This document shows positions 11,520 through 22,533 of a stretch of DNA of 64,000 nt, piece by piece. How positions within the stretch are numbered: the first letter of the stretch is position 1; every line of letters begins with the position of its first letter. The stretch is taken from positions 27,780,802-27,844,801 of the forward strand of contig NC_063258.1 of the NCBI RefSeq assembly GCF_019578655.1. Direction: 5' to 3'. Under the pieces are notes generated by a model, which was not told where the DNA came from, made no database searches, and saw nothing but the letters and a program-made list of their open reading frames with translations. Made by a program: the position numbers and the translations under genes. Source of the DNA: Ricinus communis. Its lineage: Eukaryota; Streptophyta; Magnoliopsida; Malpighiales; Euphorbiaceae.

Positions 11520-11880
11520 CAGGAGACTAATTTCTATAAGACGTCACTACGCCTTGCTCCCAAACATCTTATGTTCTGTAAAAAAAAAAAGATTTTGTTG
11601 TTACTCTTATTAAAGCTCGCTTCTTATAAGGCGTGACCGCGCCTTGTTTCAAAACACCTTCTGTTTTGTTTTGAAAAACTGCACCTCAAGATTATAGAAG
11701 CTCGTTTCTTATAAGGTGTGACCACGCCTTGTTTCAAGACGCTTTATGTTTTGACTTCATTTTTTTTACAGAAACTCGTTTCTTATAAGGCGTGACCACG
11801 CCTTATTTCAGCTTTGTTTTGACTACTTTACTTTATTTTATAGAAGCTCGTTTCTTATAAGGCGTGACCACGCCTTATCT
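11520..11880 (+). repeat. Five tandem hairpin repeats in the gypsy 3' region
   Basis: Five imperfect units of about 75-90 bp, each with tttcttataag followed by a palindrome. The best form is AAGGCGTGACCACGCCTT at 11787-11804 and 11859-11876: an 8-bp arm, 2-bp centre, perfect pairing. Older versions lie at about 11535-11556, 11627-11645 and 11713-11730. The arms stay paired while spacers vary, which suggests conserved foldback structure or homogenisation. Confidence 0.8.
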
Positions 11881-13114
11881 TAAACAACTCCTTTTTATTA
11901 TTATTATTATTTTATTTTATTTTTTTTTTTTTATTATCAATATTTTTTTTTTAATTTTTTAATTTTATTTTATTTTTAATTATTATTATTATTATTATTT
12001 ATTTTTGTGCTTAAAAAAAGAGAGAGAGAAAAGAAAAGAGAATATTTTATTTTGCCATAGCTACCAATATTTTATTTTCTTTTGCAGCAGCCATCACCAA
12101 AACTTCCTATTTTCACTGGGCGGTTCTATCTTCTTTCCCACCATCACCATTGACTATTCAGTCTGAGTTGCTCTCAAATCAGGAGAGTTTCATATTTCTT
12201 TTCATTTCTTTTGTGAGCCATTTTCTTTTTGATACATTGAGGACAATGTATAGTTTAGGTGTGGGGGAGGAATATGATAATTACATGATTTTCTTTTCTT
12301 TTTAAAAATATTTTTTTATGCTTATAATTAGATTTAATTCGTATGTGCTAATTCTTCTTTTGCAACCTTGAGTTTTGTTTTGATAACCTAGAATACCATG
12401 TAAGTTAGATATACATTTTTGGTTTGAGTTTTAATGCATGAAAGAGATAAGCATGATTAGTATTTCTTTAAAATTATCTCATGGTATCTCATTAGTTTAT
12501 TGATTGAAAAATGCACAAGACTTGATATAAATTTGAATATTCAAGTGAGCTTTTGAGCCAAAGAGCAATTCATTATATTTTGCTCTAACTTTTTTCGCTG
12601 AGTGTTATCAAACTTAGTATGATTATTCTAGAACTTGCTTGTAAATGCATGTTGAGACCACATCTTTAGATTGATGCTTTAATATGATAAGGGCAATTAG
12701 GATTAACCTATTCTTAGACTCTTAAAATACCTACTATGTTGATTTCCCTTTTAGTTAGCCACTTTGAGCCTATTTTTCAATTTCTTTTTTATTTTTAACA
12801 CATGTTGTTTAACCCAAGACCTTTCATTTGCTATCTCTATTTTCCTACCCTTGTCAAGACAAGAAGGGAAGTGTTGCATGGTACAAATAAAATAGAAAAA
12901 AGAAGAAGAGACAAAAAAGAAAAAAAGAAACAGAAAAAAAAGAAGAGGAAAGAAAAGGAAGAAAGGGAGAGAAAGAAAGTTGATATTTATTCATTTCATG
13001 AAAGAGGATAATTAGAGAAGTATTCATCAAATATATTGAATTGAATTATTACATGTTATTTCTCCAAAGTTTTTAGTGCTAATATAAGATGTGGGAATAA
13101 ATCTCAAAGTTTTT
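11881..13114 (+). other. Gypsy 3' non-coding region
   Basis: Begins with T-rich low-complexity DNA (11890-12000). It contains the motif gaggacaatgtatagtttag followed by a GTGGGGGAGG purine tract at about 12259-12270, a known landmark of Athila-like 3' regions. A lysine-rich open frame at 12802-13011 is low-complexity A/G and not a gene. A short direct repeat (aaagtttttagtgctaatat) at about 13066 and 13105 marks where the left part of the 3' LTR was deleted. Confidence 0.6.
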
Positions 13115-13560
13115 AGTGCTAATATTCTTAATGCTATCATTAAGTTAATATGGAACCCTACCGTGCTCAGTTGACTAATGGTAAGTCTTGATTTGGATGT
13201 TGGGTTCGAGTCAATTATATTAGGAGAATTACACTTATTGCGGCTTTTTCGAATAAGTAGACTAAGTACTCGAATAGAAGAATTTATATTTTAGCCTATG
13301 ATCATGAATACAATTGGATGGAATTATCACTCTTAAATTAAAAATTTGTTAAGATTGATTTTTATTTACTTTAATATTCAGTCTTCATTATTTTCTGCTT
13401 ATTTATAATTTTGATTCAAACATTCAAAATCCCCCCTTTTGTTTTACTTTGAGAAACTATCCACATTGGTTTCCTTGGGATTCGACCTAGTTTCACTATT
13501 TCTACAAGTTAGTTTAGGAAAATCAATAATTTATTTTGAAGGGCTTCGACAACCTGTTCA
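13115..13560 (+). repeat. Gypsy 3' LTR, only the last 446 bp left
   Basis: Colinear with 8430-8873 of the 5' LTR, ending TTCA next to the CTGTT duplication. The first 1.4 kb of this LTR is missing. Confidence 0.85.
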
Positions 13561-13685
13561 CTGTTACCTATTTTTATTTTTAGCACGTCTTTGTTATTTT
13601 GTATTTAAAGACTAGAGTTCATTAATTAAATAGTAATTCAGTCTTTCATCCATTGCATAGTCCAAATATACTGTCAGTTCTAACA
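13561..13685 (+). repeat. Copia 5' LTR, right part
   Basis: Begins with the duplicated CTGTT and then continues the copia LTR (acctatttttat...ttctaaca). It matches the second half of the 3' LTR at 17891-18014. Confidence 0.9.
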
Positions 13686-13687
13686 TC

Positions 13688-13699
13688 TGATATCAGAGC
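13688..13699 (+). other. Copia primer-binding site
   Basis: TGATATCAGAGC just after the LTR. It is one base off the TGGTATCAGAGC site complementary to initiator methionine tRNA that copia elements use. Confidence 0.75.
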
Positions 13700-13721
13700 A
13701 ATTGTTCAGCCAGCGGGCATC

Positions 13722-16700
13722 ATGGCATCAAACAACAGTTTTGTGCAACCAGCAATTCCACGCTTCGATGGTCATTATGATCATTGGAGTATGTTGATGG
13801 AGAATTTCTTAAGATCTAATGAATACTGGAAGGTAGTTGAGTTAGGTGTAGCAGAACCTGAAGATGATGTGGCACTTTCAGATCAGTAAAAGACAAAGTT
13901 AGAAGGACAAAAGTTAAGAGATTTAAAGGCAAAGAATTACTTGTTTCAACCCATTGATCGATCTATCCTAGAAACCATTCTTTGCAAAGATACTTCCAAG
14001 GATATTTGGGACTCAATGAAGAAAAAGAATCAAGGCTCTTCGAGAGTAAAGCGAGCACAACTCCAAGCATTAAGAAGAGAGTTTGAGACTCTGCAAATGG
14101 GAGATGGTGAATCAATTACCAGTTATTACGCAAGGACAATGGGGACAACAAACAAAATGCGTTTCCATGGTGAGAAAATGGATGATGTAACCATTTTTGA
14201 AAAGATTCTACGATCTTTGGCTCCAAAGTTTGATTATGTTGTGTGTTCAATTGAGGAGTCCAAAGATATAGATAATTTATCACTTGATGACTCCTTGTTG
14301 GTATATGAGCAGAAAATGAACAGAGGTGCAACCTTAGATGAACATGCTTTGAAGGCCTCAACTCATAGTAAGAACTCGTGAGGGAGAGAAACTGGATGAG
14401 GTCGAGGCCGAGGCAGAGCTAAAGGATAAGGTAGATGTAAAGGTTCCCACACATCAAATTCCAAAGGAAAAGGAAGAGGATATGATCACCATCAGCATTC
14501 ATCCTATAACAATTCAAAGTTGGATAAGTCCAACATTGAGTGTTACCATTGTCACAAGTATGGACATTACAAATCTGAATGTATTGCTAACATTCAAAAA
14601 AACAAAGAAGAGCATTCCAACTACGTAGAGAATAATGAACAAGAAACACTCTTAATGGCTTTTCATTGTAAGGAGGAGCATGAACCTGACATATGGTATA
14701 TAGATACTGGGTGCAACAATCATATGTGTGGTAACAAATCTTTCTTTTCTTATTTAAATGATAATTATCGCACTACAGTGAGTTTTGGTGATCATTCTAA
14801 AGTAAATGTGATCGGAAAGGGTGATGTTTAAATCAGGACTAAAAAAGACAACATTGAGACCATCTCAAATGTCTTTTATATTCCTGAATTGAAGAGCAAT
14901 TTATTAAGTGTGGGATAACTGCAAGAGAAGGGTTATACAACTACAATCAAAGGAGGCATTTGCGAAATATATGATCCAAATAGAGGAGTAATTGCTCAAG
15001 TTCAAATGACATCAAATAGGTTGTTTCCCTTGAAAATTGAGTGTCAAACTTGTTTTAAGGCTGCTAACAATGACTCAACATGGCTTTGGCACCTGCGATA
15101 TGCTCATTTGAATTTCAAAGTTTAAAGGTTCTTTCTCAGAAGCAAATGGTGAGTGGTCTTCCTCATATCACTCTTCCTTCCAAAATATGTGAAAAGTGTG
15201 TTGTTGGCAAGCAACATCGTGAGCAATTTCCAAAAGGCAAGTCATGGAGAGCGCAAAAACCTCTACAGTTGATCCATTCTGATATAAACGGTCTAATAAA
15301 TCCTGTATCAAATGGAAAAAAGAAATATTTTCCTTCTTTTATAGATGATTTTAGTAGAAAAATGTGGATTTATTTTTTGCAAGAAAAATCAGAAGCACTC
15401 ACTATATTTAAAAGCTTCAAAGCCTTAGTGGAGAATGAAGTTGGGAGTACCATTAAAACTCGTCGAACTGATCGTGGGGGAGAGTATATGTCACGTGAAT
15501 TTGCAAATTTTTATGACACAAATGGAGTTTTTACGCAGTTAACAACAACCTATATGCCTCAGGAAAACGGTGCAGCAGAAAGAAAGAATCGGACTATACT
15601 TAACATAGTACGGAGTATGACCGCGAACGATAAGATTCCAAAAAGATTTTAGCCAGAAGCTGTAAACTGGAGTATTCATGTGTTGAATCGAAGTCCTACT
15701 TTTTCTGTCAAAAATATGACTTCAGAAGAAGCTTGGAATGGGCGAAAACCATCAGTTGATCATTTTAAAGTCTTTGGGTGCATTGCGTACGCACATGTTC
15801 CAGAAGAAAATAGAAAGAAGTTGGATGCCAAAAGCGAAAAATATGTTTTCCTTGGAGTTAGTGAGCAATCTAAAGCATATAAATTGATCAATCCAGTCAC
15901 AGAAAATATTATTATGAGCCGTGATGTTCTCTTTGATGAAGAAAGTATATGGAATTGTGCTAATAATAGTGTAAAGCAGCAACAAATACCTTTGTTTCTT
16001 GAAGAAAAAGAAGCTGAAATACAAGAACAACCAAGTTCTTGTGATGCAACTTCATCATTGCAATCTGATCTATATTTGCAGCAGCCTAATAATGTTTGTG
16101 AAGCTCAAATGGAAGGTACAAGTTCTAGACCTTAGCAAAACAGATAAAGACCTGCATGGATGGATGATTATGAAGTTAGTGGCGATCAATTTGATGAAGA
16201 AACCCTTGCTCATTATGCTTTGTTATCAGATTGTGATCCATTAACTTTTGAAGAAGCGGTGAAAGATACAAAATGGCAGAAAGCTACGGACGAAGAGATC
16301 AAGTCCATAGAGAAAAACAAGACATGGGAGCTGACAGAACTTCCTGAAGGGTAAAAATCCATTGGCATTAAATGGGTTTATAAAACTAAGATGCATAAAG
16401 ATGGCCAAATTGACAAATATAAAGCCCGACTTGTCGCAAAGGGTTATAAATAAGAATTTAGTGTTGATTACACAAAAGTTTTTGCTCCGGTTGCACGACA
16501 TGAAACAATTCGAATGGTGGTGGCTTTAGTAGCTCAAAAAGCTTGGTCCATTTTTCAGCTAGTTGTGAAATCAACATTTTTACATGGCAACCTTGAAGAA
16601 TAAGTTTTTATTGATCAACTCCCTGGTTATGTGCAACAAGGAAGTGAGAAAAAAGTGTACAGGTTAAAGAAAGCTCTATACATGCTGAAACAAGCACCAC

Positions 16701-17737
16701 GAGCCTGGTATAGCCGTATAAAGACTTATTTTGCCAAAGCTGGTTTTCAAAAATGCCCATATAAGCAATACTCTCTTTGTTAAAACTGTGTCTACAAAGA
16801 AAATCTTAATTGTTTGCTTATATGTGGATGACTTGATTTATACAGGGAATGATAAAGTACTACTTAATGAGTTTAAAAAATCCATGATGGCAGAATTTGA
16901 AATGACGAATCTTGGTATGATGCACTATTTTCTTGGCATTGAGGTAGTGCATTCAGAAACTAGAATTTTCATCCCACAGAAGAAATATACTTTAGAGATC
17001 CTGGACAGTTTTCAAATATTGGATTGCAGTTCGGTGGGAACTCCAATTGATCCAAGTTTGAAACTCACAAAAGATCTTGATGGAAAGAAGATAAACAATG
17101 CTTTGTTCAAGCAAATGGTTGGAAGTCTCATGTACTTAACAACAACACGACCTGACATGATATATGGTGTGAGCTTAATCAGCAGGTTTATGGAATGTCC
17201 AACAGAGCTTCATCTCCTTGCTGCAAAATGGATTTTACGCTATTTGAAAGGTACACTTGATTTTGGTATTTTTTATACCAAAGGAGGAGCATTAGATATC
17301 CTGGACTTCAGTGATAGTGATTACGCATGAGATTTCAAGGATAGAAAGAGTACCTCTGGTCATGTTTTTATGTTAAGTTTAAGGGCTATCTCTTGGGTAT
17401 CAAAAAACAACAAATTGTTACATTGTCTACAACTGAAGCCGAGTTTATAGCAGCAGCCTCTTGTGCATGTCAAGCTATATGGTTAAAGAGAATTCTTTAG
17501 TTTTTGCATTGTTACAAGCAAAAATGCATAAAGATCTATTGTGATAACAGTTCAACTATTAAACTCTCCAAGAATCCAGTTTTATATGGGAGGAGCAAGC
17601 ACATCGATGTAAGGTATCATTTCCTTCGTAATCTTACAAGAGATGGAGTCATTGAGCTTATTTATTGTCGCACTGAGGATCAACTTGCTAATACATTGAC
17701 TAAGCCTCTCAAATTGGCTGCATTTGAGAAGTTGTGA
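13722..17737 (+). pseudogene. Copia gag-pol polyprotein relic
   Basis: All copia domains are present in order but broken by about ten stop codons and at least three frame changes (near 15120, near 16765 and after 17330). Landmarks: gag (IPRFDGHYDHWSMLMENFL), zinc knuckle CYHCHKYGHYKSEC at about 14541, protease WYIDTGCNNHMCG at about 14694, pre-integrase HLRYAHLN at about 15090, integrase core (IHSDINGL, RTDRGGEY, ENGAAERKNRT), reverse transcriptase (YVDDLIYTG at about 16822) and RNase H with its C-terminal SKHIDVRYHF block. Several stops look like CAA-to-TAA or TGG-to-TAG changes, the pattern expected from deamination of methylated cytosine. It cannot produce an active enzyme. Confidence 0.9.
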
Positions 17738-17794
17738 AGCTCACTTGGAGTTATTTCAATTTCAAGTATAAACTGATTGTATAACATTTAGTTT

Positions 17795-17803
17795 AAGGGA
17801 AGG
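17795..17803 (+). other. Copia polypurine tract
   Basis: AAGGGAAGG directly before the TG of the 3' LTR; it would prime plus-strand DNA synthesis. Confidence 0.75.
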
Positions 17804-18014
17804 TGTCAAGAGTTTTGTTCTAGTCTTTAGGAGATTAGGTAGCTTTCAATAAAATCTCATGTAATCAGGAGCTGTTAGTTATGGATTAGCTGTTACCTAT
17901 TTTTATGTTAAGTACGTCTTTGTTATTTTGTATTTAAAGACTAGAGTTCATTAATGAAATAGTAATTCAGTCTTTCATCCATTGCATAGTTCAGATATAC
18001 TATCAATTCTAACA
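17804..18014 (+). repeat. Copia 3' LTR
   Basis: Complete 211-bp LTR, TGTCAAGAG...TTCTAACA. This intact copy is what shows that the two fragments at 6918 and 13561 are one interrupted LTR. Confidence 0.9.
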
Positions 18015-19110
18015 AATGTTAGTAATGAATTGGATGATAATTTTTTTTTTCTCAAAAAATTGAAATTTTTTAATTTTGGCAATAAAAAAATTTAAAAATA
18101 TATAAAAAGTTTCTTTTCTTATATAAATTTTAAAGTGTTTTAGTTTATAGTGACTTTCAATATTTTTATATATTTATTTAAAAAACTTATATACTAAAAT
18201 ATTTTTATATAAAATTATATACCAAAATATTTTTATATAAATTAATCTAAAATTTATAATTTTTCATTTGATTGACACGCATAAAGTTAAATAAAGGGGC
18301 TTTATCAAGTTGGAAGGCGGGGTTGACAAGACCAGGTTTTGCGCAAGGAATCCATTACTAGAAAATCGGCTCAAGGGTAGTAGTTATGTAAGTGGATTCG
18401 AGAATAGGGTTTGCCTAATGGATTAAAGAATGGTAACCCAACACCATTCAAACTTTAGGCAGCCTGTTACCCTTTCAATGGCGTAGTTTTGAAGCACTGC
18501 TTGTTTTTGTATGTGCCTTTTTTTCTTTTTCTTTTTTTCTTTTCCATATATGGTGTGAATTTGAATGGCAATTTTATGTAATTGATAATTATGCATTTGA
18601 ACAACATATTATTGTCCCCTCAAATCCTTAATAGTGTTTTTTACAAGTGTCTAATATAAGCTAGGATATCATGAAAACATTTAAATGTGCAAGTTCATTA
18701 CCTATGCAATGTGTGAATTTTACCAAAAACTCACTCATCAACATCTTAAAATTGACCCCTAAACCTTGAGAAATTTCACGTTCAATACCTTTAATATATA
18801 TGAGTTTAATTAAACCTAAAGAATATAGTAAAATGTATACTAATATATTTAATGAACTCTTAAATTTCTTAATGGATAGATTATAGATCTTATTTTGTTG
18901 TTAGAACATGGGACTATAGCTCATGATATCTTTTCTTGTTAGAACTCATGATGTGCGTGAAAGATATAATTATCACAAATGTATATTGCTAAAATAAATT
19001 ATTACAATTTACATAATATACATTGTAAAAATGTTGTTGTAGTTTTTATAATTTTAGATAAAAGAATTTGTGAGTTTGAGACTTTATTTTCTCTCTTTCT
19101 CTTCAACAGA
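18015..19110. repeat. Unit 1 spacer, paralogous to 24760-25424 and 27677-27810
   Basis: Diverged but colinear with unit 2; shared phrases include accattcaaacttt, ggcagcct, tttcaatggcgta, gaagcactgctt and cctaaagaatatagtaaaa. No gene is evident. The paralogous DNA at 24910 shows a short open frame that is not conserved here, so I do not call one. Confidence 0.6.
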
Positions 19111-19115
19111 TGCTT

Positions 19116-21930
19116 TGTCACGACCCCACCCGTGGACCCGTGACCGGCACTAGGGAATGGGTAGGCTTAAGGCCACCGAAACCCGTAGTAAGCCTGACAC
19201 TCACTGATTTAAACAAATCTCATCTCAAATTAATATTATTAAAACCACAAATTATCTTAATAGCTACATTTTACATATTTACTTCGGTCTGCCAGAAAAA
19301 CTAGGCGAGACCTGAAACTCAGAAAATTTACAACTGATACATTTACTATTACTACTGCGGAGAATCTAAGATTTACCAATTTACATACCAAATCAAATAC
19401 ATCACCCGATGATGAAGGAGTTCTTGAATAAGAGTCGCGGGAGAACTAACGATCACGAATCCGAAAAAACATAAATGGAGTCACCCCGAGAGTGAGTTAA
19501 AATCAAATAATCTAGGGACTATTGCTTCTTCTCAGAAAACATAGATTATTCAAATCATACTATAATCATACCCTACTATTTCCTTCACATAAAATATTAA
19601 TCATTCGAATCAAAATATCAACCATGCACGTAAATACAAATCACATTATAATCAAATACCATAATAAATAAATAAATAAAAATATATATTTACTTTTACG
19701 GGACGAGTGGCTCGGTAGAACCCTAAACCCCAAAATCTAGTAGCCATTCGGCTCTCTTAATCCAATAAGACTGGCGCCCAGAGAGCAAGCTCGATCAGGG
19801 TCCTTACCTCCAATATGAACACTTGAATTCCAAATAAGCCAGAGAGCATCGCTCGATCGGGGACCTTAACTCCGGCAATCAATCGAACTCGGCCAGAGCA
19901 ATGCTCGATCAGGCGACAAATCCATAATAACCTTATATCCATGATCATTACCGGTGCGCGGTCTGATGTAACCCATCAGGCGGCATGTTCTACAAGCCAC
20001 ATTTCCCAATTCGCAATCATCACATATAATAAATATCATTATCTGATGAACTCAACCAACACATATCGAAATAAAGATTAAAGATTTAAGATAAAACAAC
20101 GTGCAATTTGTGAGGGGAAAAATAATAACGCTTATCTTATTATAACATATTAATAATAATATTTATATTATTTCAAATATTAATAATCAAGTGAAATCAT
20201 TTATTTTGCGATACTAATAATCATATTATGCATAAACTTTCAAAATAGCATATTAAATCAGACTTAGCAATAGTGCAATGATTAAATGACTTTAACTCAC
20301 AGGTTTGGCGACCTCCTAGCTCTGCTTCGGTGCCTCGGTTGGAGCGAGCCGAACAGACAGATCATCTAATCACGGAAAACAATTTATCAAAATGCTAAAA
20401 CAATCGATCTTTAATCCTAGGTCTAGACTCCTAGGACTGACTGTCTAAGAATCTCGACTCGGGAGAATTCTACCGAAAATCCGGCAGAACCTCCCCTACA
20501 ACACGAACACTACCCCCCGTAAAAATGGGTCCAGGACCTGCCAGAAAAACACTCCAAATATCCAACAATTTAAACAACGGGAGTCGGGTCCCCAAACTTC
20601 ACTATTTCCCGACTCCGCCACACAGCACAAAATACGAGGTAGGCAAACTCACAGACAATTATTTTTGACTCACAATATCATCAAATACACAATATAATCC
20701 AATAGACACAAATTAAACCAAGAATTTCTAAAATTAACGGGCCAAAGATAATTACCGAGACGCTCGGTCGCTCGGTCGACTCGCCTCCAGCCGCCGGAGT
20801 CCGATCGACGATCCGAACACACCATCGGACTTACAACGACGCGCTGATGACGATCCCCGCTTCCGATTTTCCGATCTGACACCCGATCATCTGGAGAAAT
20901 TTACGGACGATCTCGACCGTTGATTTGCAAACGAAGCCCGATCGCCACGAAACCGGTGCCATCGCGAAGCTTGAGATGAGGAGAGTCGGGATAAGCCCTC
21001 CGATCGTCCATCCTCCACGGATCTCGAAAAACCCAAAACGCGGCTGCCTCCACTTCACTGGAACTCTCCTCCGGCCACCAAACCGACGCTACCGCCAAAA
21101 GGAAGCTCTCCAAGGGGAGCCGATCGCCACCAAGATCGGTAGGAAGCCGTGGAAGCAGTAAACGACGCTTCGGAAGCCGGCCGCCACCGCCTCCACCGCC
21201 ACCATCGTGCTTTCGCGCTCCTTCCGACGTCAGCAGCCTCGGCCTGGCCTCCGTCAGTCCACCATGGACGCCTCTCTCTCTCCTCCCTTTCTTCTTCTTC
21301 CTTCTTTCTTTTCTCTCTCCCCGATTCCATTTCTTTCAATATCGACATTTGACCCCTGAACTTTTCCTTATTGCAATTTGGTCCCTCAACTTTCTTAATT
21401 ACTTACAATTTCATCCTGTAGAATTCCAATTTGACCCCCAAACTTCTTTTTAGCCTTTCAATTAAGCCCCTAACTATTTAATTTGGGCCAAATCCGAATT
21501 ATTGAAAATACACAATTACAAAAATACCCCCACCGAGCATATTTATTTACGAAAATACCAAACTCACAAATTTCCATTAAACCCTCACAAAAATAAAATT
21601 ATACTTTTAATTCTTATTCCAAAATAATCCTCCAATTAAATCCTACACACAATTAAATTAAATAATCAATTTCCAACTTAAAATTTAATACTACTAATCA
21701 ATTATAATACCAATTTTTCCAAAATTCTTTTATAAAAACATCCTTTATAATTTCTATCATAATTTTCTAATATATAATTTTATTTATATAAATATGCATT
21801 TGGGAAAATTTGAATAACCAAAATATAATCATTTCTCAAATAGTTTACTTGAATAAAAATAAAACTAAAATTAACTTAAATAAAAACTCACTATTAAATA
21901 TATATTAAAAAAAAAATTCTGGGTGTTACA
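19116..21930 (+). mobile_element. Solo-LTR-like insertion (2815 bp) with TG...CA ends and 5-bp TSD
   Basis: Begins TGTCACGACCCC and ends GGGTGTTACA, flanked by TGCTT at 19111-19115 and 21931-21935. The paralogous site in unit 2 (27811-27815) has a single TGCTT and no insertion, so both edges are exact. Inside are features of long gypsy LTRs: a row of similar 'TTGACCCC...AACTT' phrases at 21350-21480, a GC-rich stretch at 20750-21260, and no gag or pol. I read it as a solo LTR left by recombination between the two LTRs of a large Ty3/gypsy element. A non-autonomous element without recognisable LTRs is the alternative. Confidence 0.75.
19778..19915. repeat. Three short repeats inside the solo LTR
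   Basis: A phrase of the form ccagagagca-gctcgatc-ggg recurs at about 19778, 19840 and 19893, the first two followed by an 'accttacctcc'-like tail. The spacing is 50-60 bp. Part of the LTR, possibly promoter-related. Confidence 0.5.
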
Positions 21931-22533
21931 TGCTTAATGTTTTCATAGAAAAGGCGGATTGAAGAAAAGGTTAAAGAGATGAAATAAAAAGAAAATGAAA
22001 ATGAAAATGGGTTTTGCCCAAAATAAAGGATAAATCCATTGCCTCACTAAATACTAAAACCAAGCAATAAATTGCTATATATAAATTTACAACAATTTCA
22101 TGGTTATGATTCTCCACGTCATCAAAAAAACTCATCAGATAAAATAATAATATTTAATCGTATTTTTATTTGTCCGTTTTATTTTAGATATGCATTGTTT
22201 TGATGATTTATTAATTTTAGAAATAAGGCTTGATATATAAAAATCAGATTAAATGTTATGATTTCATACTGGATGAGTACACAATGTCATTTCATTAATG
22301 AATTAATTGAATAAGTTGGTGCATAAGCACCTTGTAATAAGTTCTCACTTTAATAAGGCATAACTCGGTCAGAATACAGCCTCATATTGAAACTACATTG
22401 AACTTCACAAGCCTATATGGTTAATACTGAAAAGCTCATGTATATACTGAAATGCTTAGTCTGAAGAGTGTTTTAATTCCAATTCGCTATGCAAGATTGA
22501 CTAATGTATATGGTTCAGCTTCCTGGTCCGCCT

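Larger units (their letters stand above)
7009..13560 (+). mobile_element. Ty3/gypsy (Athila-like) gag-pro element lacking polymerase
   Basis: Starts TGATAGG and ends TTCA, flanked by a perfect 5-bp duplication CTGTT (7004-7008, 13561-13565). Order: 5' LTR 7009-8873, primer-binding site, gag, zinc knuckle, protease, then directly the post-polymerase motif (ttgggaggcaaccc-like, about 11402), a hairpin-repeat array, a 3' non-coding region and a 3' LTR reduced to its last 446 bases. Reverse transcriptase, RNase H and integrase are absent, so it would have depended on a helper. Where both LTR ends survive (8430-8873 against 13115-13560) I count about 25 differences, near 6%. That is less than the copia LTRs, as expected for the younger, nested element. 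Confidence 0.88.
6918..18014 (+). mobile_element. Ty1/copia LTR retrotransposon, inactive, split by a nested gypsy element
   Basis: Full-length copia element. The 5' LTR is in two pieces (6918-7008 and 13566-13685) because a gypsy element sits inside it. The 3' LTR is 17804-18014 (211 bp, TG...CA). By eye the two LTRs differ at about 17 sites, roughly 8%. The element is flanked by gatgt (6913-6917) and aatgt (18015-18019), a 5-bp target-site duplication with one change. The primer-binding site follows the 5' LTR and the polypurine tract precedes the 3' LTR. The gag-pol region carries many stops and several frame changes, so it is dead. It lies within unit 1 of the F-box duplication; unit 2 has no insertion at the matching place (about 24735). 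Confidence 0.9.
3020..22008. repeat. Tandem segmental duplication, unit 1 (F-box block inflated by transposons)
   Basis: Unit 1 starts near 3020 and can be followed in pieces to about 22008: the F-box gene (3270-5320), a short piece at 6800-6917, 18015-19115 and 21931-22008. Each piece has a colinear partner in unit 2. The intervening stretches are the copia/gypsy nest and the 2.8-kb LTR, both bounded by target-site duplications. A further 1.47 kb at about 5330-6800 is present only here. The junction at about 22008 joins the right end of unit 1 to the left end of unit 2, as expected for a tandem duplication. Confidence 0.75.

Noticed and set aside
12802..13011. Lysine/arginine-rich 69-codon frame
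   Set aside because: A/G-rich low-complexity DNA inside the gypsy 3' non-coding region.
20831..21352. Several overlapping frames on both strands
   Set aside because: GC-rich part of the solo LTR; frames arise from lack of AT-rich stops and show no domain.
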